Shown here: positions 1 through 6,368 of the stretch, in pieces | How positions within the stretch are numbered: the stretch's first letter is position 1 | Layout of the letters: the number at the start of each line of letters is the position of its first letter | Source of the DNA: Muribaculaceae bacterium | GTDB taxonomy: Bacteria; Bacteroidota; Bacteroidia; Bacteroidales; Muribaculaceae | Direction of reading: 5' to 3' | Length of the DNA: 19,145 nucleotides | Assembly: GCA_009775375.1 (NCBI GenBank) | Contig: VSPO01000059.1 | Span: 1-19,145 of the forward strand | Made by a program: the position numbers and the translations under genes | The notes under the pieces: generated by a model | What the model was told of the DNA's origin: nothing | Seen by the model: only the letters and a program-made list of their open reading frames with translations | Database searches by the model: none

Positions 1-46
1 CTTTTCAGCCACGTAGAGAGTCACGATTTCTCGTCGTTAAATGGTC

Positions 47-79
47 TCAAATTAAGTATCTCTTTTTTAGAGATTTGGA
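47..79 (+). repeat. Left copy of 33-bp repeat with 17-bp palindromic core
   Basis: The copy reads TCAAATTAAGT, then the 17-bp core at 58-74 (ATCTCTTTTTTAGAGAT), then TTGGA. The second copy at 235-267 matches it at every outer position except one (A50/G238). The central five bases are TTTTT here and AAAAA there, so the two 17-bp cores are exact reverse complements while the outer flanks are direct repeats. Such cores flanking a promoter suggest a site-specific recombination target, but a duplicated operator would look similar. Confidence 0.75.
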
Positions 80-223
80 TTACTTGCAACAGATTGATAT
101 TATGCAATTTGAAAATTTGAAAATTGCCCGTTTTTAAAACATTTTCCGAAAATTGGGCCGATTCAGATGAAAATGACGAAAAAAAATCCCAGAGCCATTG
201 GCCTGTAATTCAATAAAATTTTA

Positions 224-231
224 TAACTTTG
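224..231 (+). promoter_or_regulatory. Bacteroidetes -7 box TAACTTTG inside the candidate invertible segment
   Basis: TAACTTTG matches the Bacteroidetes -7 consensus TAnnTTTG exactly. No TTTG lies at the usual 19-21 bp upstream; the nearest approximation is ATTG at 197-200. As read, transcription would start near the right repeat and run straight into the hairpin terminator at 279-312. If the segment between the inverted cores flipped, the box would lie at about 89-96 on the minus strand and face left, out of the window. Confidence 0.5.
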
Positions 232-234
232 CAG

Positions 235-267
235 TCAGATTAAGTATCTCTAAAAAAGAGATTTGGA
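235..267 (+). repeat. Right copy of 33-bp repeat, core inverted
   Basis: The copy reads TCAGATTAAGT, then the core at 246-262 (ATCTCTAAAAAAGAGAT), then TTGGA. The core is the exact reverse complement of 58-74. The segment between the cores is about 170 bp and carries one promoter-like sequence pointing right, towards this copy. Confidence 0.75.
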
Positions 268-278
268 CATTTTTAAAA

Positions 279-312
279 CAAAAGCCCACGAATTCGGATT
301 CGTGGGCTTTTG
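279..312. terminator. Bidirectional hairpin terminator after the serine acetyltransferase gene
   Basis: AAAAGCCCACGAAT and ATTCGTGGGCTTTT form a perfect 14-bp stem with loop TCGG. On the minus strand the stem is followed by a T-rich run (TTTTGTTTTAAAAA), so it fits a terminator for the leftward gene ending at 440. On the plus strand it ends in four T and may also stop rightward transcripts from the 224-231 promoter. Confidence 0.8.
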
Positions 313-439
313 GGCTGGTATGGATTCTGTGGGATGGATGTTGGTTCGGACGTGTGCTTAGCGCAAAGTATTAAGTAGGAGGGATTAAGTATTAAGGAAT
401 AGTCGCACGCTCGGACTGAGCACTGCGCAGGCCGGCGGA

Positions 440-1309
440 TCAGATTCCCGATCCGTCGATGAAGCGTTCTTCTACCGGGCGGTTTTGCAGCACCTTGGCA
501 TCCTCGGGAATGTCTCTCGTGACCCATATGTTGCCCCCCACCACGCTGCGGTCGCCGATTGTGACGGGGCCAAGGATGGTGGCGTTGGAATAGACCGTCA
601 CGTGGTTGCCAAGCTGAGGATGCCGGCGCGTCTTGGCGGCACTCCCGTGCAACCCGAACGGTATGTTCTTGGCTCCCAACGTCACTCCCTGATAGAGCTT
701 CACGTGATGGCCGATAATGCAAGTCTCCCCGATGACAATGCCCGTGCCGTGGTCGATGCTGAAATATTCCCCTATTTGAGCTCCGGGATGAATGTCGATT
801 CCCGTGGCGGAATGCGCCAGCTCGGTGATGATTCGCGGAAGCCAGCGCACGTTGCGTTTGTAGAGCTCGTGGGCAATCCGGAAATGGAGCATGGCGAGAA
901 ACCCCGGATAGCAAAAGCCGATCTCCTCGATGCTCGTGGCCGCGGGGTCGGCGGCATAGGTGGCCTCAAGGTCGGTCAGCAAGATCAGTTTCACGTCGGG
1001 AAGGGAGTCTACAAAGGAGCGGGCGACGGCAGCGGCATCGGCCGAGCCGTCGGTGCGGGCCACGTGGTTGAGAATCTCCAGCCCTACCGACTCAAGATTC
1101 ATCCCTGCGGCATAGGCCGACAGCTTGCTCCCCAGACTGAAAAATTCGGGGAAGAGCGTCTCTTTGAGAGTCGTCATCATCTCCTTCACCCTTGCGGGGG
1201 AGGGATGGTAGTAGTCGGGGTTTGACCCATATTCCGACTTTGCCGAAGCCTTTGCCAGCCTTTCTACCGTCGGGCCGATCGCGCCCGTAATATCCGCGTA
1301 TGCATCCAT
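440..1309 (-). CDS. cysE: Serine O-acetyltransferase, EpsC/CysE type
   Basis: This enzyme transfers an acetyl group from acetyl-CoA to L-serine, giving O-acetylserine, the first step of cysteine synthesis in the cytoplasm. From the ATG at 1309 the protein has 289 residues. An N-terminal alpha-helical region is followed by a left-handed beta-helix of hexapeptide repeats. The family motif DIHPGAQIG (about 172-180) and IDHGTGIVIGET (Asp186-His187, matching the catalytic Asp/His region) are intact, followed by the long insertion form KTRRHPQLG seen in EpsC-type enzymes. The frame stays open upstream to a GTG at 1387, but that extension would translate a strong hairpin and is not family-like, so the ATG (MDAYADITG) is preferred. 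It lies 165 bp downstream of the porin gene on the same strand and has a terminator after its stop. It could be read through from the porin operon or have its own start. Confidence 0.93.
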   Translation of the reverse strand: MDAYADITGAIGPTVERLAKASAKSEYGSNPDYYHPSPARVKEMMTTLKETLFPEFFSLGSKLSAYAAGMNLESVGLEILNHVARTDGSADAAAVARSFVDSLPDVKLILLTDLEATYAADPAATSIEEIGFCYPGFLAMLHFRIAHELYKRNVRWLPRIITELAHSATGIDIHPGAQIGEYFSIDHGTGIVIGETCIIGHHVKLYQGVTLGAKNIPFGLHGSAAKTRRHPQLGNHVTVYSNATILGPVTIGDRSVVGGNIWVTRDIPEDAKVLQNRPVEERFIDGSGI

Positions 1310-1318
1310 AATAAAATT

Positions 1319-1351
1319 CGGTTTGACAAGGGAATGCCCCTTGTCAAACCG
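1319..1351 (-). promoter_or_regulatory. Perfect 14-bp hairpin in the leader just before the cysE start codon
   Basis: CGGTTTGACAAGGG and CCCTTGTCAAACCG pair perfectly around a 5-nt loop. On the transcript the stem ends nine bases before the ATG and is followed by the A/T-rich AATTTTATT. A second small hairpin (CCCTG-ATAA-CAGGG, about 1359-1372) lies just upstream. Possible roles are attenuation, translational control or mRNA stability. The function is not established by the sequence. Confidence 0.65.
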
Positions 1352-1474
1352 TGGCACACCCTGATAACAGGGCGTAAAATTACTCACAAATTCCGAGACG
1401 GCAAAATCCGCGACGGCGAGAAAGCAAAATTCGTGGCAAAATACTTCGCAATAAGCAAAAATGAGTGAAATTTG

Positions 1475-2749
1475 TCAGAAGCTTACCTGAAGCATGGCCT
1501 CCACCCGGTTGTCGTGGGCCTGGCTGCCGTCGAAATCGACACGGCGGCCGTAGATGTACTCCGCGCCGACCTGCACGATGGAGTTGATGTTATAAAAGAC
1601 GTTGCCCACCACGTATTGCGCGTATTTATATCCCGTCTTCCAATCTGAGGGGGAATCGGAATAGCGGTCGGCATACGTGCGGACATGGCTATAGATTGCC
1701 GTGCAGAAAAGCTTGGGCGAGAATTTATATTGCAGCGAGCCGACGGCCGACCATGCCTTCACGGCTTCCAGCCTGGAGGGATTGGAAGGGTCGGGCATGA
1801 GGTCCATCCCAAGGCCGTTGATATCTTGGATATAACTGGCTATTCCCTTGCCATACAGCCCCATATAAGAGGCCGACAGACCGCCGGCTATTGGCGTCGT
1901 CCCGCTTGCCTTGATTCCCCAGCCCACCTTGTCGATATTCTTTTGGGCTACGGCGTCGCGATAATACATGTTGCGCACGATGCCCGCAAGGCGGATCCAT
2001 CCGGCTCCCCCGGCCCAATTGCGCTGCACGTAGAAAGGTATGTCGGGGAGACGTTGGCTGACGCTCAGCGTGCGGTCGGCGTTGGTGATGGAAGTCTCCG
2101 GCATGTCGAGGCCGATGCCCACGCGCCATTCACGGTTTTTGCCGAGGTATGGCTCGTAGGCCACCATGCCATGGATAATGGTGGCCAGGCCGTTGGGCCC
2201 CTCATAGTCGATAGTGGCTGGGACCGCCGCGGCGTCTGCGAATATCGTGTAGGTATATCCGGCGATAATGTCGCGGTATTTTAGATAGGCGTGCTGGAGC
2301 GTGGGAGCATATCCCGAGCCAAGGAAGTTCATCGACACGTATGCGCCGAGCTGGTCTTTCGTGCCGGGAAGGGCCACGACGTTAAGATAGATGTTGCTCT
2401 GCTGGGCAGAGACCTTGAATTGCGCTCCGTTGCCCGGAGCGAGATTCATGGGTATGCCCGACGTGACAAACAGGTTGGGATTGGGAATCGGGTTGCCGAA
2501 GTCGTAGGTGGGGACCACCTTGACGTTGGCTCCCAGGCCCATATAGAATTTTCCCTCCTTTCCGAGAATGGCGAAGCGAGGCACGTCCTTGATATTGATT
2601 TTATGCGGGGCATTCTCGTGCATTGTGACGAAAAGGGTGGATGTGTCGTTATGCTCCACTAATTTTATAATAGCGGATTCATCTGAAGCTGATTGCGCTG
2701 CGGCGAAGAGCGGCAATAAAGCGCATGGAATCAATAAACGTGTTTTCAT
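1475..2749 (-). CDS. DcaP-like outer-membrane porin
   Basis: The product is a predicted 424-residue outer-membrane beta-barrel. From the ATG at 2749 the N-terminus is MKTRLLIPC..LPLFAAAQ, a Sec signal peptide with likely cleavage after Ala18. An in-frame ATG at 2773 would place eight extra residues before this signal, so the inner start is preferred. The mature protein alternates amphipathic strands and ends in Phe (..MLQVSF), the usual barrel-assembly signal. The stretch GYTYTIFADAAAVPATIDYE resembles the DcaP family pattern (GQTWSTFMD..ALP.TLDFEGP), and that family is known to form channels for small anionic solutes. It starts 27 nt after the MFS gene stop, so the two are probably one transcript. 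The substrate is unknown. The context suggests uptake or release of the amino acid or amine handled by the neighbouring antiporter and decarboxylase. Confidence 0.8.
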   Translation of the reverse strand: MKTRLLIPCALLPLFAAAQSASDESAIIKLVEHNDTSTLFVTMHENAPHKINIKDVPRFAILGKEGKFYMGLGANVKVVPTYDFGNPIPNPNLFVTSGIPMNLAPGNGAQFKVSAQQSNIYLNVVALPGTKDQLGAYVSMNFLGSGYAPTLQHAYLKYRDIIAGYTYTIFADAAAVPATIDYEGPNGLATIIHGMVAYEPYLGKNREWRVGIGLDMPETSITNADRTLSVSQRLPDIPFYVQRNWAGGAGWIRLAGIVRNMYYRDAVAQKNIDKVGWGIKASGTTPIAGGLSASYMGLYGKGIASYIQDINGLGMDLMPDPSNPSRLEAVKAWSAVGSLQYKFSPKLFCTAIYSHVRTYADRYSDSPSDWKTGYKYAQYVVGNVFYNINSIVQVGAEYIYGRRVDFDGSQAHDNRVEAMLQVSF

Positions 2750-2776
2750 AAGGCGGCTTTGAGTGGTGATCAATAA

Positions 2777-4075
2777 TTAAGATTTTTTTGCGGGTGCCGG
2801 CTGCTGTCCGGATGACGATGGCTGCTTGTCCTGATAATAGCTTTTGTTGACGGCGAATGCGAAGGTGTTGCGGAAGAGGAACGCCATCACGGTGTATGCC
2901 GCAAGGAGGATGAAGCAGACGATGAAGGCAAACGTGCCGTTGCCATGGGCGTGTAGCAGTGACCGCAGGCCGTCGATGATGAACGGGGTCAGGACAATCG
3001 CGATGTAGTTGGCCGAAAGGACAATCGCTATGGCGAGGGTTGACTTCCCTTGGGATATCGACGTGCGGCTTGCTTTGTCGTAGATAAGAGGCTGGCAAAG
3101 GCCATAGCCGAATCCGGCGAAAGCGGCTCCCACGCACATGCTCCACGACAAAGGTAGGAATGCGAACAGCGCGAGCCCGGCCGTCATAATCAGGGCGGAA
3201 AATATAAAAGTCCATTTCTTCAGGATTTTCACAATCCAGGAGATGGCATATCCCGGAATGAGGATGAAGAGGAAGAATATGGAGGTGATGGTGCCCGTCA
3301 GGGAGGGGCTCCAGTCTTTCTTCTCAATGAGGAACGGACAATAAAGGGAGAGAACAATCGTGGCAAACGTGATGAATGCGTAGACCCCCATAAGGGCAGA
3401 GAGTCTGCCGATGTATAATCCGCCGGCCACTTTTTCCCCCGTGGCAGCCGGGGCGGCCACGTCGGGGCTCGATGAGGGAGAGGCCATCGGGGGCAGCAAT
3501 TCGTTGCGGGGAATCTTCTTAAGCCAGAAGGAGAGCGCCAACGGGATGACGGCGATCAGATAGACTGCGAAGGGGAGATGCCAGTTGCCATGGCTGAGCC
3601 ATCCTACCACGAATGTTGCCGCCACGAGCGACGTGTTGGAGATGCCGGAGACGAGTCCCATCTTCTCCATTCTGTATTTCCCCGCGAATGTGTCGGAGAT
3701 AAGGCCTTGGGAGAAAGGGATGAGCAATCCTGCGCCCCCGCCGAGCAGACAGCTGACCACGATAAGCATCATCATGCTGTCGGAGAAGAAATAAGCCATG
3801 CCGCAAGCCATGAATATCAAGAGTCCGGCCATGATCACTCCTATCTTATGCCGGGATAGGGAAAGCTTTCCCGAAAGGAGTACGAAAGGGATAATCACAA
3901 GGTTGGGCAAGACGGTGAGCATCTGTTTCTCAAGCTGGGTGGTCTTCGGGAATACTTCGGAGAGAGTCCCGAGCATGGGCGTTACGGCCAGCCCCGGAAG
4001 GTTGACCAGCAGGGAGATAGACAGAATGGCGCAGAACGTCATCAGCGATATTGGGGCTTTACCGGTTTGAATCAT
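2777..4075 (-). CDS. Major facilitator superfamily transporter
   Basis: The 432-residue inner-membrane protein has about twelve hydrophobic segments in two halves, joined by a polar linker rich in Pro, Ser and Ala (about residues 192-215, PPMASPSSSPDVAAPA..). The first half carries loops of MFS type (GKLSLSRHKIG between TM2 and TM3), and the hydrophobic segments GAGLLIPFSQGLISDTF and GFGYGLCQPLIYDKASR occupy equivalent places in the two halves. The C-terminal tail is short and polar (QPSSSGQQPAPAKKS). The ATG at 4075 is the only sensible start. The gene lies between the GadC-like antiporter (63-bp gap with a hairpin) and the porin (27-bp gap), so it is probably the middle gene of an operon. 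Substrate and direction cannot be read from the sequence. Export of an amine or uptake of a peptide or acid would fit. Confidence 0.85.
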   Translation of the reverse strand: MIQTGKAPISLMTFCAILSISLLVNLPGLAVTPMLGTLSEVFPKTTQLEKQMLTVLPNLVIIPFVLLSGKLSLSRHKIGVIMAGLLIFMACGMAYFFSDSMMMLIVVSCLLGGGAGLLIPFSQGLISDTFAGKYRMEKMGLVSGISNTSLVAATFVVGWLSHGNWHLPFAVYLIAVIPLALSFWLKKIPRNELLPPMASPSSSPDVAAPAATGEKVAGGLYIGRLSALMGVYAFITFATIVLSLYCPFLIEKKDWSPSLTGTITSIFFLFILIPGYAISWIVKILKKWTFIFSALIMTAGLALFAFLPLSWSMCVGAAFAGFGYGLCQPLIYDKASRTSISQGKSTLAIAIVLSANYIAIVLTPFIIDGLRSLLHAHGNGTFAFIVCFILLAAYTVMAFLFRNTFAFAVNKSYYQDKQPSSSGQQPAPAKKS

Positions 4076-4106
4076 TATATAAGCGATTAAGGATGAGATA
4101 TGCCGT

Positions 4107-4133
4107 ATGCCCGGCCTTTATCAGGCCGGGCAT
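4107..4133. other. Intercistronic 11-bp hairpin between antiporter and MFS genes
   Basis: ATGCCCGGCCT and AGGCCGGGCAT form a perfect stem with loop TTATC. On the minus strand no T-run follows, so it is not a canonical terminator for the antiporter gene. It more likely serves as an mRNA processing or stability element that lets the antiporter be expressed at a different level from the MFS and porin genes. Confidence 0.6.
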
Positions 4134-4138
4134 GGCTT

Positions 4139-5803
4139 TTAGGGTTTGGATTTCGGTTTGACGGAGAGGTCGTTGACGTAGGAGAGGGTTTTCATGCTTG
4201 CGGGACCGAATTCTCCCTCTGCCCATTCTGTCGCTCTCTTCACTTGCTCTGCGGTAGGGACGTATCCGGCAGGCCATTTCGATACGGTGTCGGGCGTGCG
4301 GCCTTCGATTTCCCATTCAAATGGTTCGAAATCAGTGTCGGGGTCGCGCCACGAAGCTTTGCGTTTCGCATAGACGATAAAGGGGACAATAAGGAAGATG
4401 GCAGAGCCGACAATGAGTATCACGACATACGTGACAGGGCTGCCTGTATTGATCTGCGACGGCGGAACAAAGCTCAGGACCATGGCTACGAGTGCTCCAA
4501 GCAGGCCTACGCCCGTGACGAGCCATTTCCCGAAGTTGCCGCCGGGGACGCGGAAGCCGCGTTTGACGTTGGGCTCCGTCTTGCGGAGACGCAGGAATGC
4601 GAAATAGATGATGAAGACCATTGCCAGATAGATGATGGTCGACATCTGGCTAAGAATCTGATAGGCTGACTGCACGCTCGGAAGAACTACAAGCACGAGC
4701 GAAAGAATCGAAACCATTATCCCCTGCACCCACAGGATAGAGGTCTGCACGTTGTTTTTATTCGTTTTCTGGAGGCCGCGGGGAAGATAGCCGGCTTTGC
4801 CTACCGACAGGATGCCCGAAGACGGCGCTATGATCACGCAGCTGACCTGTCCGATGACGCCAAACGTAAGGAATAGGGCAATCACGTGGCCAAGCCATTC
4901 GCAATGGATAGAGGCAAAGAGATTGTTGTAGGCCACGAGCAGGGAGGCAAGCAGGTTGATCTCCTTTTGCGGGATGACGAAGCCGATGGCAAGGGTGCCG
5001 AAGATGAAGACTACGAGAATGATTATGACTGCCATGAACACAGCCTTCGGGAAAGATTTTGAGGGATTGTTCATGTTGGGTACGTGCACGGCCTGCATCT
5101 CCATGCCGGCAAAGAAAAGGAAAATAGAGGCGGCGAGCACGATCGTGCTGAATTTTGAGAAGTCGGGCCAGAATGGCTGATGTGAATCAATGTAGATATG
5201 GTTGCCAAGGCAGACATATACTATTCCCATAATGATCAAGACGGCTCCCGGGATAATCGTGCCGAGGAGGCCGCCCGCCGTAGAGAGCTTGTTGGCCGCG
5301 GCCTGCCCCCGGAATGCGTTGAAATTGGCAATCCAATAGACCGCTAGAACCACGATCAGGGAATAAATGACGTTGGAAGATAGCTTGTTGTCGAAAGATT
5401 CAGGCCAGAAAATATATGCGAGAGTCACGGCTCCGAACATCAGGACCGCCGGAAACCAGATTACGACCATCTGCCAGTCGTAGTACATGGCCGCCCAGCC
5501 GTATTTGGGCCCGAGCCCTTCGCTGACCCATCGGAAGAGCCCTCCGCTTTTGGTCCAGGTAGAGGCCAGCTCGGCGCACACCAGGGAGTAGGGCACGAGG
5601 AAAACGAGCGCGGCAAAGACGTAGTAAAAGATTGAGGTGTAGCCATACTCCGCTTGAGATGCAAGGCCACGCATGCTGACGATATTCGTCACGATAAGAA
5701 TGGTCATCGCCCAGGTGGTGATGAGAGCCTTTTTCGCTGGTTTGGCAAGGCCTCCGGGCTTGCTGTCTGCAACGGCCGGGGTAGAAGTGGATGTGTTTGC
5801 CAT
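4139..5803 (-). CDS. APC-superfamily amino-acid antiporter, GadC-like
   Basis: The 554-residue inner-membrane protein has about twelve transmembrane helices of the amino acid-polyamine-organocation fold. After a polar N-terminus (MANTSTSTPAVADSKPGG) comes TM1, and then the conserved AELASTWTKSGGLFRWVSEGLG of glutamate/GABA-antiporter-type members. A soluble C-terminal tail of about 65-70 residues (from KRKASWRDPD to the end) follows the last helix. In GadC a tail of this kind acts as a pH-dependent plug, and a similar role here is an inference. The ATG at 5803 is chosen over a TTG two codons upstream. Next to it, divergently transcribed, is a pyruvoyl decarboxylase rather than glutamate decarboxylase, so the exchanged pair is probably another amino acid and its amine. 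It is the first gene of a probable antiporter-MFS-porin operon. Confidence 0.87.
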   Translation of the reverse strand: MANTSTSTPAVADSKPGGLAKPAKKALITTWAMTILIVTNIVSMRGLASQAEYGYTSIFYYVFAALVFLVPYSLVCAELASTWTKSGGLFRWVSEGLGPKYGWAAMYYDWQMVVIWFPAVLMFGAVTLAYIFWPESFDNKLSSNVIYSLIVVLAVYWIANFNAFRGQAAANKLSTAGGLLGTIIPGAVLIIMGIVYVCLGNHIYIDSHQPFWPDFSKFSTIVLAASIFLFFAGMEMQAVHVPNMNNPSKSFPKAVFMAVIIILVVFIFGTLAIGFVIPQKEINLLASLLVAYNNLFASIHCEWLGHVIALFLTFGVIGQVSCVIIAPSSGILSVGKAGYLPRGLQKTNKNNVQTSILWVQGIMVSILSLVLVVLPSVQSAYQILSQMSTIIYLAMVFIIYFAFLRLRKTEPNVKRGFRVPGGNFGKWLVTGVGLLGALVAMVLSFVPPSQINTGSPVTYVVILIVGSAIFLIVPFIVYAKRKASWRDPDTDFEPFEWEIEGRTPDTVSKWPAGYVPTAEQVKRATEWAEGEFGPASMKTLSYVNDLSVKPKSKP

Positions 5804-6075
5804 AATCAATTAATTAGAGTGTTTTTCAATATATAATCAATTATTGTGTGGGCATCGAGATGATGGCAGCGCAATGTCTGCGTGAAGACACCTATATTTA
5901 TTATCCATATTTCAACAAACGAAAGGATAAATTTGTTGAGGCACGGGGTTGAAAAAAAGTTTGCATCGGCAGTAAGTTCTCTGGATGGAAGTCAATATGG
6001 AGGGCAAGGAATTAGAATTAACAAATATTCTAAATTCGACTAATTTTACGGAATCGTTATAAAAATATTAAAACA

Positions 6076-6094
6076 TATATTTGCAACAAATTTA
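6076..6094 (+). promoter_or_regulatory. Opposed -7 boxes forming a dyad, TATATTTGCAACAAATTTA
   Basis: TATATTTG (plus) and TAAATTTG (minus) both match TAnnTTTG and sit back to back around CAA, making a near-palindrome with ATTTG/CAAAT arms. The plus box would give the decarboxylase an untranslated leader of about 280 nt. Neither box has a clear -33 TTTG at the usual spacing. The dyad could instead be an operator. Confidence 0.4.
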
Positions 6095-6250
6095 GATGAT
6101 TTCGCTGAACAATTCTAAAAGAACCGTGTTGTATAATTATGAATGGGCTTACAAGGGAAAAGCCTTGACCGGGAAGCAATTCCGGGCAATGGTTTTCCTG
6201 AGAGAAGCGTCATTGACCATCTCCGGCTTAACAACATTGGAAAACACCTC

Positions 6251-6304
6251 TTATTATAGAAAAACACTAAGACAGTTTTATTATAGAAAAACACTAAGAA
6301 AGTT
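6251..6304 (+). repeat. Two tandem 27-bp repeats upstream of the decarboxylase
   Basis: Two units (6251-6277 and 6278-6304) are identical at 26 of 27 positions. Each begins TTATTATAG, continues through CACTAAGA and ends in AGTT. They end 64 bp before the decarboxylase ATG. They may be tandem regulator sites or a slippage-prone element in the leader. Confidence 0.75.
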
Positions 6305-6368
6305 CCCGCATTCACAGCCGGCTAAAGAAACCTTATTATTAACTTTTTAAAGCCTTATTAAAAAAATT

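Larger units (their letters stand above)
1..439. other. Gene-free left edge with repeat pair, promoter and terminator
   Basis: No convincing coding region is present here. Open frames crossing it are out-of-frame shadows of the acetyltransferase gene. The stretch holds the 33-bp repeat pair (47-79, 235-267), a promoter-like box (224-231), a perfect hairpin terminator (279-312), and a member of the dispersed repeat family (about 355-425: GCGCAAAGTATTAAG, later TTAAGTATTAAGG, then GGACTGAGC). Confidence 0.7.
5804..6368. promoter_or_regulatory. Divergent control region between antiporter operon and decarboxylase gene
   Basis: This 565-bp A/T-rich gap separates two divergent transcription units. 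It contains a perfect plus-strand -7 box (TATATTTG, 6076-6083), a perfect minus-strand -7 box (CAAATTTA, 6087-6094), potential hairpins around 6145-6195 (CCGGGAA..TTCCGG) and a 27-bp tandem repeat (6251-6304). An 84-codon open frame (6096-6350) starts right after the plus-strand box, but it translates the tandem repeat and has no recognisable protein character, so I do not call it a gene. Confidence 0.55.

Noticed and set aside
485..1225. 246-codon plus-strand open frame opposite the acetyltransferase gene
   Set aside because: It is a shadow on the opposite strand of a gene with clear family motifs and has no recognisable domain.
1310..1387. N-terminal extension of the serine acetyltransferase to a GTG
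   Set aside because: It would translate two strong hairpins and adds 26 residues not typical of the family; the ATG at 1309 is a good start.
6096..6350. 84-codon open frame upstream of the decarboxylase
   Set aside because: It starts only 12 bp after the candidate -7 box and translates the 27-bp tandem repeat (YYRKTLR twice); it is better explained as leader sequence.
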